Of a stretch of 59,601 nt of DNA, positions 14,652 to 24,632 are shown piece after piece. Location of the stretch: positions 1 to 59,601 of the forward strand of contig JAMFSR010000025.1 of NCBI GenBank assembly GCA_026225395.1, read 5' to 3'. The DNA is from Granulicella sapmiensis. Its GTDB lineage: Bacteria > Acidobacteriota > Terriglobia > Terriglobales > Acidobacteriaceae. The notes beneath the pieces were generated by a model. The model was given only the letters and a program-made list of their open reading frames with translations. It was not told where the DNA came from and did not search any database. The position numbers and the translations under genes were made by a program. How positions within the stretch are numbered: the stretch's first letter is position 1; the number at the start of each line of letters is the position of its first letter.

Positions 14652-15727
14652 TAGATCACCTTTCGCTGAGGGCCGCGAATGATTCGGCCAATGACCATGG
14701 AGCGCTCATTCATACGGCTCAGCGTGAGGCGCGCTTTCTTTAGAAGCGGAGCGGGTACAACAGCAACGAGCCCGACGCCCATGTTGAAGGCGCGCAACAT
14801 CTCTTCGGTTTCGATGCTGCCAAGGGCTTTAAGGTGGGCAAAGAGGGGTGGAGGTTCCCAACTGGTGAGCTCGACCTGGGCGGCGAGGCCTTTGGGGAGG
14901 ATGCGGGGAAGGTTTTCGGTGAGGCCGCCACCAGTTATGTGCGCAAACGCACTTACGACTTCAGCCTGGAGGAGCTTGCGGATGGGTGAGAGGTAGCTGC
15001 GGTGGGATCGCATGAGGGCGGCGCCGACTTTGTCGCCGAGCTCGTTGACGTATTGCTCGGGGCGATAGCCGGCGGTATCGAAGAGCAGCTTGCGGGCGAG
15101 TGTGTAGCCGTTGGTGTGGAGGCCATTCGAGGGCAGGGCTAGCAGGACGTCGCCTTCGGCGATGGTGTCTCCGGAGACGAGGCGCGAGCGGCTGACGACG
15201 CCGACCATGAAGCCGGCGAGGTCGTACTCCTTGCCGCGATAGAGGGTGGGCATCTCGGCGGTTTCGCCGCCGAGGAGGGCGCAGCCGTTGGCTTTGCAGG
15301 CTTCGACGATGCCGGAGATGACCTGCTGGACGACGTCGGCATCGAGCTCGCCGGCGGCGAAGTAGTCGAGGAAGAAGAGCGGCGTAGCGCCTTGCACGGC
15401 GACGTCGTTGACGCAGTGGTTGACGAGGTCGGAGCCGATGGAGCCGTGCAGGCCGAGTTGAGCGGCGAGCTGAAGCTTGGAGCCGACGCCGTCGGTGCTG
15501 GCAACGAGAACGGGGTCGGGATATTTTTCTGTTTCGAGGGCGAAGAGGCCGGCGAAGCCGCCGATCTCCGAGAGGACGTTCTTGTTGAAGCTGCGGCGGG
15601 CGGTGAGCTTGATGCGCTCGTTGGCCATGGCCGCGCGATCGCGGTCGACGCCGGCTTCTGCGTAGGTGGCGCGGGGTCGCGTTGGTTTTTTTGCGGGTGG
15701 TGTCCCTGCGGTCTCATCTACGGCCAT
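14645..15727 (-). CDS. purM: Phosphoribosylformylglycinamidine cyclo-ligase (AIR synthetase)
   Basis: A 360-residue cytoplasmic enzyme that closes FGAM to AIR with ATP, the fifth step of purine synthesis. Motifs are TYAEAGVDRDRA at the N-terminus, LVASTDGVGSKLQLA, HCVNDVAVQGATPLFFLDYF, GGETAEMP and the C-terminal HITGGGLTENLPRILP. An N-terminal extension of ~20 residues rich in Ala, Pro and Lys precedes the conserved core. GAGGG lies 9 bases before the ATG. It is followed by purN with a short overlap. Confidence 0.97.
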   Translation of the reverse strand: MAVDETAGTPPAKKPTRPRATYAEAGVDRDRAAMANERIKLTARRSFNKNVLSEIGGFAGLFALETEKYPDPVLVASTDGVGSKLQLAAQLGLHGSIGSDLVNHCVNDVAVQGATPLFFLDYFAAGELDADVVQQVISGIVEACKANGCALLGGETAEMPTLYRGKEYDLAGFMVGVVSRSRLVSGDTIAEGDVLLALPSNGLHTNGYTLARKLLFDTAGYRPEQYVNELGDKVGAALMRSHRSYLSPIRKLLQAEVVSAFAHITGGGLTENLPRILPKGLAAQVELTSWEPPPLFAHLKALGSIETEEMLRAFNMGVGLVAVVPAPLLKKARLTLSRMNERSMVIGRIIRGPQRKVIYC

Positions 15728-15772
15728 CAGCGAACCCTCGGAGATGGCAGTCTATCAGGAAGGTGCCAGTGG

Positions 15773-15797
15773 ACAGGGAACAGCTAACAGGGAACAG
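15773..15797. repeat. Short direct repeat upstream of hemL
   Basis: ACAGGGAACAG occurs at 15773-15783 and 15787-15797, a 14-base period, in the 97-base gap between purM and hemL. It is 16 bases upstream of the hemL -10-like TATACT, in the place of a -35 region or activator site. It could be a regulatory site or just intergenic repeat filler. Confidence 0.5.
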
Positions 15798-15824
15798 AAG
15801 GGTGGCGACTTCTATACTTGAGGG

Positions 15825-17141
15825 ATGGCGATGGTGAGAGAGCGGTCGAAGGCGCTGCAGGTGAGGGCGGAAAAATTTCTTCCTGGTGGTGTGGATTCTC
15901 CGGTGCGGGCGTTTCGTGCGGTGGGTGGCGAACCTCCGTTTGTGGAGCGTGCTGAGGGTGCGTATCTGGTGGATGCCGATGGCAACCGGTATGTGGATTT
16001 GTTTGGGTCGTGGGGGCCGATGCTGCTGGGACATGCGTTTCCACCGGCGGTTGCGGCGATACGCGAGGCTGCGGGGAGGAGTGCGTCGTTTGGCGCGAGC
16101 ACGGCGGATGAGGCGAACCTGGCGGAGCTGGTGCAGCGATGCTTTCCTTCGATGGAGAAGATGCGGTTTGTGTCTTCGGGAACGGAGGCCTGCATGTCGG
16201 CGATACGACTGGCGCGTGGGTTTACCGGGCGTCCGTTTGTGATCAAGTTTGAAGGCTGCTATCACGGGCATGCGGATGCGTTGCTGGTGAAGGCTGGCAG
16301 CGGTGTGGCGACGTTTGGGATCCCGGGGTCGGCGGGTGTGCCGAATGAGACGGTGATGCATACACTGGCGCTGCCGTATAACGATCTGGCAGCGGTGGAA
16401 GCGGCGTTTGAATCGCATCCGGAACTGATTGCCTGCGTGATCCTGGAACCTGTAGTGGGCAATGCAGGAACGATTGCACCGGATGCGGGGTACTTGAAAG
16501 GCCTGCGCGAGATTACGCGGAAGCATGGGGCGCTGTTGATTTTCGATGAGGTGATGACGGGGTTCCGGCTGGCACTGGGTGGAGCGCAGGAGTTATTCGG
16601 GTTTGCGAGTGGAGAGGATGCTCCGGATTTGACGACGCTGGGCAAGATCGTTGGTGGCGGGTTGCCGGTGGGTGTGTTTGGCGGGCGTGCAGACGTGATG
16701 AATTACCTTGCGCCGCTTGGGCCGGTGTATCAGGCGGGGACGTTGAGTGGGAATCCGCTGGCGATGGCTGCCGGAATTGCGACTCTTTCTTATTTGTTGA
16801 CGCATAAGGATGCGATTTATTCGAAGCTGGAAGAGACTACGGCGTCGATTGCGAGTGGTGTGGCGAAGCTTGCGGCGAAGCAGGGGATTGGGCTGACGAC
16901 CAATCGCGTGGGCAGCATGTTTACCTGGTTCTTTACGCCGGATGCGGTGACGGATTTTGCGAGTGCGAGTGCGTCGGACACAGAGGCGTTTGGGCGGTTT
17001 CATCGAGCGATGCTGGAGCGCGGAGTCTGGCTGCCTCCGAGCCAGTTTGAGGCGGCGTTTGTGTCGACGGCGTTGGGTGAAGCGGAAGTTGCGATAGTGT
17101 TGGAGGCAGCCAAAGAATCACTGGAGTTGATGATCAAGTAG
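15825..17141 (+). CDS. hemL: Glutamate-1-semialdehyde 2,1-aminomutase
   Basis: A 438-residue PLP enzyme that moves the amino group in glutamate-1-semialdehyde to give 5-aminolevulinate, the start of heme synthesis by the C5 route. Motifs are [13 protein letters not shown] at the N-terminus, [42 protein letters not shown] and the PLP lysine 274 in [12 protein letters not shown]. The GGVxSPVR start distinguishes it from other class-III aminotransferases. ATG at 15825 is preferred because TATACT ends 6 bases before it, suggesting a leaderless mRNA; ATG at 15831 is the alternative. Confidence 0.97.
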   Translation: MAMVRERSKALQVRAEKFLPGGVDSPVRAFRAVGGEPPFVERAEGAYLVDADGNRYVDLFGSWGPMLLGHAFPPAVAAIREAAGRSASFGASTADEANLAELVQRCFPSMEKMRFVSSGTEACMSAIRLARGFTGRPFVIKFEGCYHGHADALLVKAGSGVATFGIPGSAGVPNETVMHTLALPYNDLAAVEAAFESHPELIACVILEPVVGNAGTIAPDAGYLKGLREITRKHGALLIFDEVMTGFRLALGGAQELFGFASGEDAPDLTTLGKIVGGGLPVGVFGGRADVMNYLAPLGPVYQAGTLSGNPLAMAAGIATLSYLLTHKDAIYSKLEETTASIASGVAKLAAKQGIGLTTNRVGSMFTWFFTPDAVTDFASASASDTEAFGRFHRAMLERGVWLPPSQFEAAFVSTALGEAEVAIVLEAAKESLELMIK

Positions 17142-17186
17142 TCGGGCCGAGCGATACAGGTTTGCATCGAGTATTGGAGATCATGC

Positions 17187-19958
17187 ATGAACTGTGTGGA
17201 GCGTCGAGCTGGTGTGCGGCTGTGTGCGTTGTTGTTGCTGCTGAGTGTGGGGCAGAGGACAACTTTGTGGAGTCAGACCACGCTAACGAAGCCTGAGAAA
17301 CCACCGAGGCAGAAGGTTGGACTTGTGCTGGGCGGGGGCGGGGCACTGGGGCTGGCGCATATCGGTGTGCTGCTGTGGTTTGAAGAGCACCGTATCCCCG
17401 TGGATGCGATCACAGGCAACAGCATGGGGTCGCTTGTGGGCGGGTTGTATGCGGCGGGGGTGCCGGTCCAGGACATCGATCGTCTCGCTACGATGCCGGG
17501 TTCGCTGGACATGGCATTGAGCTCGCAGACCGACTATCGCACGCTGAGCGCGCGGCGTCGCGAGGACCGTCAGGAGATGCCTACGAGCATCACGCTGGGG
17601 GTGAACCCGATCCTGCCGGGGAGCGCGATCCTGGATCAGGGAATCTATCAGATTCTGGATACCTATCTGCAGGCCTATCCACGGGACCAGGACTTCGACT
17701 TGTTGCCTATTCCGTTCCGGACAATTGCAACAGACTTGTCGACTTCGGCGACGATCGACGATGCGGAGGATCAATCGGCGGACGGCTCCGCGAAGGAGTT
17801 GACCACGAACCGGTATGTGTTCTGCCGAGGAGATCTGCGTACGGCGATCCGGGCTTCGATTTCTGTTCCGGGTTTGCTGAGCCCGGTGATCGTACAGGAC
17901 AGAGCGACGGTCATAGATAAAAAACTTGTTCCGGAGACGAGCGATTCTTGCGGCGATACGGGCGTGCCGCACTCTCCGCCAACGAACGATCAGATCAATA
18001 CATCGTTGCCGTATCAGCAACACCTGTTAGTGGATGGTGAGCTCGTCGACAATTTTCCTGTAGACCTGCTCCTGCTGATGAAGCAAGCGATCGATCCGAG
18101 CAAGGATTTGATCATTGGGGTTTCGCTTCCGGAGAGTGACTTCGATCAGACCGGGGTGAGCCTGCTTTCCGCCGCTACACAAGGACTGAGCATCTCCAAC
18201 TGGCAGAATGAAGTACGCATGCGGCACCTGCTACGGCAGCAGCCGAACCATGTGCTGATTGTGCCGCGTACACAGGCGTACCTGGCTTCGGACTATGCTT
18301 CGGAAAATGTCGTGAAGATCATCGCAGCGGGGTACCAGGCGATCAGCGATGCTTATTCGAACAACGTGCAGAACAAAAAGCTGTTGGACGATGCACATCT
18401 GTCCGTAGAGGAGTATGACAACTACAAAAAGAGCCATCGAATGCGGGACGCGCAAAGAATCGGGCAGGTCGAGGTTGCGGTGATCGATGGGCACGGAAAG
18501 CCGGCTTCAACAAGTGGGAGCGACCCATGCGTTCAGCAAGTGGAGACGCAGGACGGCGACTTCAAGCTCTCCTGTCATAAACAGGCGACCGATACGTATG
18601 ACGCCGGGTTGGAGCGAACGACGGCGAACAACAAGTTGAGTGGAGCGGATCTGAGTCAGCCGCCGCCGGCGTCCGTGCCGGTTCCGGCGAACTGCAAGCA
18701 GGTATCGAAGCGGACTTTGCCGTTGACGCTGGCTGGATCGCAGAAGTCGCCTACGGATGCCACGACCTCCGAGTGCGCTTATGACGAGTTGATCCAGAAG
18801 GAATTGAGGAAAGTGGAAGACAACGGTACGTATGAGGCGGACTACAGCCCTTCGGCCGATGGCAATCTGCAGATCCAATTACGCTCGTTTACGAACGGGC
18901 CTGGATTTACGATGATCGGGCTCGAGTCCTCGGGTGAGACGAGCGGTGTGATGCGTGGGTCGGGTGAGGCACGCTATATCCAACCGTTCTACCATGACGA
19001 CGAATTTCGCCTGAGTGTTCGAGTGGGTTTTCTGACGCAGATCAAGGCCGACAGCGATTTTCCGCTGGGAACAAGTGGGCTACATTTTGTGCCGAGCTAT
19101 ACGATTTTGCGCCAGCCGGTGTACTTCTATGCGAACCAACAGCGGGTGGGCGAGGCTTTTGAGCAGAGGGCTGGTGGCGGCACGGAGATTGCGTTCCAGC
19201 CTCTCGGACGGCCGATCGACATAAGGCTGGGTGGAACGATAGGTCAGGAATACTGGTATCAGCGTTACGGAGCGGGTGCAGGTGCCTACAGCTTCTCGCA
19301 GCCGTTGCTGGATAATCCGGCGACGGTTCGGCTGAGTTTGTTGCACGATACGCGAAGCGCGTCGCTGCTTCCGGAAAGCGGTGGAGTGCTGCGGCTGGAT
19401 GGTGGCTATCGCTTCAACACGGGGAGTGGAAGCAACGTACCGTTTGTGACCGGCGAGATGTCCCGCTCCATCGGCTTTTTGGCGAAGCCGGACCAAACGA
19501 ATGTGCTTGGGGAGAAGACTGATCCCACATGCAAGCTGTGTAGCTCGAAGTGGGCGTGGCTTCAGTATTTCGATTCGGGGTGGGTGCTGCACGGCGACCT
19601 GAAAGGTGGAACCGATTTTCATCGCACCGAGGCAGAGCCTTACAAGTATGCGATCGGGGGACCGTTCGAACTGAGCGCCTACCAGATTGGCGAGTATCGG
19701 GCGACCGACTATGCGCTGGGTGATCTGTATGCCTTTAAGCAGATCATGAAGCTCCCGCCGCCGCTGGGGCCAGGTATTTTTTCCTTTGCGGGTGTGGAAG
19801 GAGGCGGAGTGTTCGATTTGCAGCACCTGGGTTTGAAGCCGCTGTCTTTTACCGGCGGGGCAGCGCTGATCACGCCACTGGGCGCTTTGTCGCTTGGTGG
19901 AGCGCTTGGTGCTTCGGGACATCGGAAGGCTTACTTTACGTTCGGCAAGATCTTCTGA
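17187..19958 (+). CDS. Patatin-like phospholipase fused to an outer-membrane beta-barrel
   Basis: A 923-residue protein with an N-terminal signal-like hydrophobic stretch (residues ~10-22). The patatin domain follows (about 43-400), with the oxyanion loop [12 protein letters not shown] at 49-60, the nucleophile Ser79 in GNSMG and the catalytic Asp283 in LVDGELVDN. An acidic linker with repeats of polar sequence follows (about 400-550). The last ~370 residues are alternating beta-strand sequence ending YFTFGKIF, a terminal aromatic as in BamA-type barrels. This layout resembles type Vd autotransporters such as PlpD, so the lipase may be placed at the surface. GGAG lies 7 bases before the ATG. 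Confidence 0.85.
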   Translation: MNCVERRAGVRLCALLLLLSVGQRTTLWSQTTLTKPEKPPRQKVGLVLGGGGALGLAHIGVLLWFEEHRIPVDAITGNSMGSLVGGLYAAGVPVQDIDRLATMPGSLDMALSSQTDYRTLSARRREDRQEMPTSITLGVNPILPGSAILDQGIYQILDTYLQAYPRDQDFDLLPIPFRTIATDLSTSATIDDAEDQSADGSAKELTTNRYVFCRGDLRTAIRASISVPGLLSPVIVQDRATVIDKKLVPETSDSCGDTGVPHSPPTNDQINTSLPYQQHLLVDGELVDNFPVDLLLLMKQAIDPSKDLIIGVSLPESDFDQTGVSLLSAATQGLSISNWQNEVRMRHLLRQQPNHVLIVPRTQAYLASDYASENVVKIIAAGYQAISDAYSNNVQNKKLLDDAHLSVEEYDNYKKSHRMRDAQRIGQVEVAVIDGHGKPASTSGSDPCVQQVETQDGDFKLSCHKQATDTYDAGLERTTANNKLSGADLSQPPPASVPVPANCKQVSKRTLPLTLAGSQKSPTDATTSECAYDELIQKELRKVEDNGTYEADYSPSADGNLQIQLRSFTNGPGFTMIGLESSGETSGVMRGSGEARYIQPFYHDDEFRLSVRVGFLTQIKADSDFPLGTSGLHFVPSYTILRQPVYFYANQQRVGEAFEQRAGGGTEIAFQPLGRPIDIRLGGTIGQEYWYQRYGAGAGAYSFSQPLLDNPATVRLSLLHDTRSASLLPESGGVLRLDGGYRFNTGSGSNVPFVTGEMSRSIGFLAKPDQTNVLGEKTDPTCKLCSSKWAWLQYFDSGWVLHGDLKGGTDFHRTEAEPYKYAIGGPFELSAYQIGEYRATDYALGDLYAFKQIMKLPPPLGPGIFSFAGVEGGGVFDLQHLGLKPLSFTGGAALITPLGALSLGGALGASGHRKAYFTFGKIF

Positions 19959-20088
19959 AGACCGGTTTCCCGAGCGTCCCGCGAGTTCGAAGAGAGCGCG
20001 AAACCGGTGCCGCGGTTTTTGGCGATTGATGTGGCGCGGAGTTCCAGTTGAGGCGTATGGTGGTGACGCTTTTGGACTGGAGACTCGC

Positions 20089-20496
20089 GTGTTGAAGTCT
20101 TTTCTTCTGTTCTGCTCTTTGCTGATGCTGGGAGCTTCGCCTCAGCAACCTGCCGCCCCCGATGCGGCGCCTGCGAAGATTCCAGCTGCCGATGCGGCGA
20201 TGGTGAATCCGACCAAACCCAATCCCCTGGTGATGGCGCATGCGAAGAAGATGTATGGCTATGACTGCGCGGTGTGCCATGGTGCGAACGGCAATGGCAA
20301 GGGCGATGTGGGTGCAGGAATGACGCCGCCGCTGAAAGACTGGACCGATCCGGCGGCGCTGAAGGATATGACGGACGGCGAGCTGTTCTACATCATCAAG
20401 AACGGGCGCGGGCAGATGACTGGTGAAGGCGACCGTGTGAAGACCGAGGATCTCTGGGCGATGGTGGTGATGGTGCGCGGGTTTGCGAAGAAGTAG
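20089..20496 (+). CDS. c-type cytochrome, small, exported
   Basis: A 135-residue protein with a signal peptide (LKSFLLFCSLLMLGASP) and a class-I cytochrome c fold. Heme attaches at CAVCH (residues 60-64), the distal ligand is probably Met110 in NGRGQMTGEG, and GNGKGDVG is the usual glycine-rich turn. An Ala/Pro spacer joins the signal and the domain. It would carry electrons in the periplasm. The start is GTG at 20089 (or TTG at 20092) with GGAG 6 or 9 bases upstream. It ends 7 bases from the convergent MFS gene. Confidence 0.88.
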   Translation: MLKSFLLFCSLLMLGASPQQPAAPDAAPAKIPAADAAMVNPTKPNPLVMAHAKKMYGYDCAVCHGANGNGKGDVGAGMTPPLKDWTDPAALKDMTDGELFYIIKNGRGQMTGEGDRVKTEDLWAMVVMVRGFAKK

Positions 20497-20503
20497 CGAC
20501 TGC

Positions 20504-21790
20504 TCAGGCTGACGGTGCGGGGTGGTGGTCGGGCTCCATCCAGAGCTTGCCGATGATGGTGAGGATGACGAGCATGGCGGTGCAGAGCGCGAAGACGCCG
20601 CGCACGCTGATGTGCTCGGTGAGGACGCCTGAGAGGATCAGGCCGAGGATCTGCGCGGAGAAGACGGCCGACATTACCGTTGAGCCGACGCGGCCCATCA
20701 TGGCGGGCGGGGTTTCCTGCGCGATGAGGGTTTGAGCCGGAACGATGATGGCGGCGGCTGCGAAGCCGATGATGAAGAGTCCGGGGATGGTGGCGTAGAG
20801 GTGGGGAAAGAGCGCCAGCAGCAGCGTGCCCACGCCGATGCCGCCGAGGCCGTAGTAGACCAGCGTGGCGGCCTTTTTACTCTTGGAGAGCTTGACGATG
20901 AGGTTCATGCCGAGCACCATGCCCAGCGGAATCATGGGGCTGGTGAGGCCGAACGTGCCTTTTGATCCATGCAGGTTGTCGCGCACGTAGACGGCGATGA
21001 GCGGGCCGAAACAGCCGAGGACGAACATGCCTGCCGCGAGCGACATGATGACGAAGAAGATGGCGGCATGGTGCACGATGAAGCTGATGCCTTGCTTCAT
21101 GTCGCTGCCGATGCGGCGGAGACCGGTGAGTTCTTCGTCGACCGCACTGGTGGGATGGGCGGCCTTGGCAGGTGTGGGCAACGAAATGGCGAGCGTGGCG
21201 ATGAGGGTGGCGGAGGCGATGAAGCTGATGGAGTCGATGCCGTAACAGAAGCGTGGGCCGAGGGCAGAGACGAGGCCGGTGGCGATGGGTCCGCCGACGA
21301 TGCGCATACCCATCATGACCTGCTGCATCAGCGCCTGTGAGGAGCCGAGCCCGTGATGCGGCACAGCGGAGCGCAGAGCGACGCCTTGGGCCGGACTGAA
21401 GAAGCTGGAGACGACGCTGATGGCTGCGAGCACGATGTAGAAGCCCCAGACGCTGTGCACGAAAAACAGGCCAAGACAGAGCAGAGCGCGGATGAGATCG
21501 CTGGAGACCAGCGTCGGCTTGACGGGCCAGCGGTCGACAAAGACGCCCGAGAGGACGCCGAGGACCGCGATGGGCAGCATGTAGGCGATCTGTACGCCGG
21601 TGATTTGCTGCGCGGTGGCGTGCAGGTTGAAGGTCATGACGATGATGACCGCAAAGAGGGCGAGGAAGTCGCCGAACACCGAGACGATCTGCGCGTACCA
21701 GAGACGGCGCATCAGCGGAATGCGCAGGACCTCGCCCATGGTGAGGGGAGCGAGCTTCGGCTGATCGGTGATGGGGGCGGCTGTGGACAT
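20504..21790 (-). CDS. MFS transporter, exporter type
   Basis: A 428-residue protein with 12 predicted helices. The first half shows LWYAQIVSVFGDFLALFAVIIV and the loop GVFVDRWPVKPTLVSSDLIRA, a variant of the MFS motif A. This matches the MFS_3 group (enterobactin-exporter EntS-like and macrolide-efflux-like proteins). The substrate is unknown. The ATG at 21790 has TAGAGT ending 6 bases before it and no ribosome site. Confidence 0.87.
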   Translation of the reverse strand: MSTAAPITDQPKLAPLTMGEVLRIPLMRRLWYAQIVSVFGDFLALFAVIIVMTFNLHATAQQITGVQIAYMLPIAVLGVLSGVFVDRWPVKPTLVSSDLIRALLCLGLFFVHSVWGFYIVLAAISVVSSFFSPAQGVALRSAVPHHGLGSSQALMQQVMMGMRIVGGPIATGLVSALGPRFCYGIDSISFIASATLIATLAISLPTPAKAAHPTSAVDEELTGLRRIGSDMKQGISFIVHHAAIFFVIMSLAAGMFVLGCFGPLIAVYVRDNLHGSKGTFGLTSPMIPLGMVLGMNLIVKLSKSKKAATLVYYGLGGIGVGTLLLALFPHLYATIPGLFIIGFAAAAIIVPAQTLIAQETPPAMMGRVGSTVMSAVFSAQILGLILSGVLTEHISVRGVFALCTAMLVILTIIGKLWMEPDHHPAPSA

Positions 21791-21864
21791 GGTTCTACTC
21801 TAGATGAGGCGGTTATGGTTTCCGATACACAATGTTTGTGAGATTCTTACACATAGGTGACCGT

Positions 21865-22092
21865 ATGCGGACCAATATTGAGATCGACGACAAATTGATG
21901 AAGCAGGCTATGAAGGCCGCCGGTGTGAAGACGAAGAAAGCGGCCGTGGAAGAGGCGCTGCGGCGGATGGTGCAGCTTCAGCGGCAGGGTGGGATTCGAA
22001 AGCTTCGGGGTAAGGTGGATTTCTGGGACGATGTGATTGCGGACCGGAATGCTCGTTCGGTTGAAAAGCCTTCCACGAAGAAAGCCGCCTGA
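21865..22092 (+). CDS. vapB: VapB-type antitoxin
   Basis: A 75-residue protein starting MRTNIEIDDKLMKQAMKAAG, the ribbon-helix-helix DNA-binding start of the VapB family (type II antitoxins). KTKKAAVEEALRRMVQL completes the fold. A C-terminal part (KVDFWDDVIADRN) would bind the toxin. It is 6 bases upstream of vapC. AGGTGA lies 5 bases before ATG 21865. VapB-VapC complexes normally repress this promoter; an imperfect inverted repeat (GTGAGATTCTTACAC) lies just upstream at about 21838-21852. Confidence 0.9.
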   Translation: MRTNIEIDDKLMKQAMKAAGVKTKKAAVEEALRRMVQLQRQGGIRKLRGKVDFWDDVIADRNARSVEKPSTKKAA

Positions 22093-22098
22093 GCGGGC

Positions 22099-22494
22099 AT
22101 GACGATCATCGACACGAGCGTTCTGATCGACTATCTGGCGAACCGGGTTACCCCTGAAACCGAATGGTTGCAGCAGAATGCCGATGTGATTCCGTGCGGA
22201 CTGACCGACCTGATTGTGTATGAGGTTCTGCGGGGTATACGAAACGATGCGCAAGTGGCGGCTGTGCAGGAGGAACTGAAAGCGTTCCAGCAATGGCCAA
22301 CAATGACGCCGGGATTGGAGCTCACCGCTGCAGAGAACTATCGCAGCCTGCGGAAGCGTGGCATCACCATACGGAAGACGGTGGATTGCCTGGTGGCGAG
22401 CTTCTGCATTGAGCATGGACATGAGCTACTGCACAATGACCGGGACTTTGAAGCTTTTGAGAAGCACCTTGGTTTGCAGGTGGTTCATCCGTAG
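22099..22494 (+). CDS. vapC: VapC-type PIN ribonuclease toxin
   Basis: A 131-residue PIN domain. The metal-binding acids are visible in IIDTSVLIDYL (Asp5), IVYEVLRGI (Glu), TVDCLVASFCIEHG (Asp) and LLHNDRDFEAF (Asp). VapC toxins cut tRNA or rRNA when the antitoxin is lost. It directly follows vapB and ends 3 bases before the convergent pyrR. All four acidic positions are kept, so an active enzyme is expected. Confidence 0.93.
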   Translation: MTIIDTSVLIDYLANRVTPETEWLQQNADVIPCGLTDLIVYEVLRGIRNDAQVAAVQEELKAFQQWPTMTPGLELTAAENYRSLRKRGITIRKTVDCLVASFCIEHGHELLHNDRDFEAFEKHLGLQVVHP

Positions 22495-22497
22495 CCG

Positions 22498-23100
22498 CTA
22501 GTCGACGAGTTCGACCAAAATAACCTGTTCGTCGTTGTCGATTTCGCGGAGCTTGACTTCGATGATCTCGCGGCGGGAGGTGGGGACGATGCGGCCGATG
22601 AAGCGGGCTTCGATGGGGAGTTCGCGGTGGCCGCGGTCGATCAGGACCAGGAGTTGGACGCTTTTGGGGCGGCCGTAGTCGAAGAGGGCATCGAGCGCGG
22701 CGCGGATGGTGCGTCCGGTGTAGAGGACGTCGTCCATGAGGATGATGTCGCGGCCGGTGACGTCGAAGCCTAGCTCGCCTTTTTCGACGACAGGGCGGGG
22801 GCCGGCGGTGGAGAGGTCGTCGCGGTAGAAGCTGATATCGAGAACGCCTGTGTCGACCGGGGCTTTTTCAATTTTTTCGATGATCTTTGCGAGGCGCTGG
22901 GCGAGCGGGACGCCGCGACGCTTGATGCCGACGAGGCCGAGGTTGGCGGCGCCGTCATTGCGTTCGACGATTTCATGGGCCAGGCGGACGAGCGTGCGCT
23001 CGATCTCGGAGGCAGACATGAGGCGGCCTTTTTCGCGAAGGCGCGGGGAGCGGGTGGAGGCTGTTGTTTCGGCTGCTGCGGGGGTGGTGGCGTCGCTCAT
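22498..23100 (-). CDS. pyrR: Bifunctional pyr operon regulator / uracil phosphoribosyltransferase
   Basis: A 200-residue type-I phosphoribosyltransferase. The PRPP loop is IILMDDVLYTGRTIRAALDAL. KGRLMSASEIERTLVRLAHEI and GIKRRGVPLAQRLA match PyrR, and VELVD at the end is typical. In many bacteria PyrR binds pyr mRNA to control attenuation and has weak UPRTase activity. No pyrimidine gene or PyrR-binding RNA is seen here. There is a ~20-residue Ala/Thr-rich N-terminal extension. A TATCAT lies 11 bases before the ATG. Confidence 0.93.
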   Translation of the reverse strand: MSDATTPAAAETTASTRSPRLREKGRLMSASEIERTLVRLAHEIVERNDGAANLGLVGIKRRGVPLAQRLAKIIEKIEKAPVDTGVLDISFYRDDLSTAGPRPVVEKGELGFDVTGRDIILMDDVLYTGRTIRAALDALFDYGRPKSVQLLVLIDRGHRELPIEARFIGRIVPTSRREIIEVKLREIDNDEQVILVELVD

Positions 23101-23141
23101 GATTGATCTTGATGATAGCAGCGGGGGTGGCCTGCGTGGAG

Positions 23142-23855
23142 CTACGCCGGGCGCTTGCGGGAGCGCATAAAGCCGGAGAAGGCTCCGCTGGCGGTGGAAA
23201 GGATGAGCAGGACGCTGATGGCGAACAGGAGCATGAAGAGGAAGAAGCCAGCGCGGAACTCGGGGACGTTGAGGAGCGGATTGAAGACGGGGTCGGCGGC
23301 GGCCTGGCCGGATTGGGCGATGACGCGGGCTTTGGCGTCGAGGAGCGACTTCAGGATGGTGGCGTCTATCTCCGTGCCGCGATGCAGGACGAAGCGGATG
23401 ATGAGAATCTGCGCGGTGGAGGCGAAGGTGATACCGAAGCCACAGAGGATTCCGCAGACCAGGCCGATGCGGGCGCCAACGGCAGTGGTGATCTGGGTTT
23501 CGCGGTGGCGGTTGCAGTAGATGGCCATGACGATGGAGGGGGCCATCCAGGCGATGAAGTGGAGGGGGAGAAACAGGCAGAGGACTGAAAGAGCAGCGGC
23601 CACGGCTGCGGTGATGCGGATCACGGACTTCCAGACTACGAGCAAGTCGGGCGGCTGGCTGGCGAGGTACTCTTCGCGGGTGAGGTTGGAGGGTTGTGGC
23701 TGCCCGGAGGCTTCGGCACGCTGGGCGGTGGCCTGCTCCTGCAGTTCTTCGGAGAGGGTGACCTGGGGTGCGCCGCAGTTCCAGCAGAAGAAAAGCGCGC
23801 CCTCGTCTTCGATGTGGAGAACGGAGTGGCAGCGGTGGCAGAGGCGTTGGATCAC
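23142..23855 (-). CDS. Membrane protein with N-terminal zinc ribbon
   Basis: A 237-residue protein. The first 28 residues form a zinc ribbon (CHRC ... CWNC). A Gln/Glu-rich linker follows, then four or so membrane segments (IRITAAVAAALSVLCLFLPL, IGLVCGILCGFGITFAS, FFLFMLLFAISVLLIL). The tail is basic (RSRKRPA). I do not recognise a family. The start is GTG at 23855, with TAGCTT ending 6 bases before it and no ribosome site, which suggests leaderless expression. It may be read together with pyrR 41 bases downstream. Confidence 0.68.
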   Translation of the reverse strand: MIQRLCHRCHSVLHIEDEGALFFCWNCGAPQVTLSEELQEQATAQRAEASGQPQPSNLTREEYLASQPPDLLVVWKSVIRITAAVAAALSVLCLFLPLHFIAWMAPSIVMAIYCNRHRETQITTAVGARIGLVCGILCGFGITFASTAQILIIRFVLHRGTEIDATILKSLLDAKARVIAQSGQAAADPVFNPLLNVPEFRAGFFLFMLLFAISVLLILSTASGAFSGFMRSRKRPA

Positions 23856-23910
23856 CTTACGAAGCTACCGGAGCCGGGGACAGAGGGCAACTCAACGATT
23901 GGGGAAGCGG

Positions 23911-24522
23911 CTATTCGGGGTCTTTCTGGGTGTCGGAGTGAGAGTGGAGGTTGGTGGGCAGATTGAGCATGACGAGGCCGATGTGCGTGGCGCCGTCCTT
24001 GGTTTCGATGCTGACGATGTGGCGACGCTGTTCCGATCCGGCGCGGAGCTCGATGCCATCCGAGCTGGTGCTGCCGTGGACGTGGTGGTGGTCGTCCTCG
24101 TCGGAGCAGGTAAGGCCCTGGGAAGTGCGCGTGGGATTGCCGATGGTGTGGTCGCCCTTGCACTCAAGGACCTCGCCGTAGCGAGCCATGTCGCTGCGGT
24201 AGAAGGCGATGACCTTGTCGGTGGAGTCGGAGGTTTTGAAGCCGGCGGCTTTGACGCCGAGGTGGAAGTCGCCGAAGCTCATGTCGACGTCGGCGGAGTC
24301 GTGGTCTTTGTCGCTGTCCTTGGCGGGAACAGCGCCGGGGTAGACCGCTAGACCGATGCTGGAGACGTCCGCGTCATCGTTGGTCTTTACTTTCATGGAG
24401 CCGAAGGGCGTGGAGATGGCGACGTTATCGTTCTTGCCGTCCTTGTGGTCGACGATGCGGCAACCGGAGAGCAGGAAGGTTGCAAGGGATGCCGTGACAG
24501 CGAGCAGGCGGAACGGTTTCAT
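23911..24522 (-). CDS. Hypothetical lipoprotein
   Basis: A 203-residue protein with a lipoprotein signal (MKPFRLLAVTASLATFLLSGC, lipobox LSGC, Cys21). The mature part is acidic and His-rich: a region GLAVYPGAVPAKDSDKDHDS, a middle similar to small secreted domains (FKTSDSTDKVIAFYRSDMAR), and a DDHHHVHG run near residue 145 that could bind metal. The family is not recognised; similar lipoproteins occur in acidobacteria in my recollection. GAGGTG lies 8 bases before the ATG. Confidence 0.7.
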   Translation of the reverse strand: MKPFRLLAVTASLATFLLSGCRIVDHKDGKNDNVAISTPFGSMKVKTNDDADVSSIGLAVYPGAVPAKDSDKDHDSADVDMSFGDFHLGVKAAGFKTSDSTDKVIAFYRSDMARYGEVLECKGDHTIGNPTRTSQGLTCSDEDDHHHVHGSTSSDGIELRAGSEQRRHIVSIETKDGATHIGLVMLNLPTNLHSHSDTQKDPE

Positions 24523-24632
24523 CGGTGGATCACCTCAGGGCGGGTTTGTCCGGGCGGCGGCCACGAGGATGCGGCTGCTCCGGACGGAGCGAGTCGAAGA
24601 CAGGATACGCGCTTAGAGTAGCCGTGGTTCCA

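Noticed and set aside
22498..23141. PyrR-controlled attenuator near pyrR
   Set aside because: No pyr biosynthetic gene follows and no anti-terminator/terminator pair was seen.
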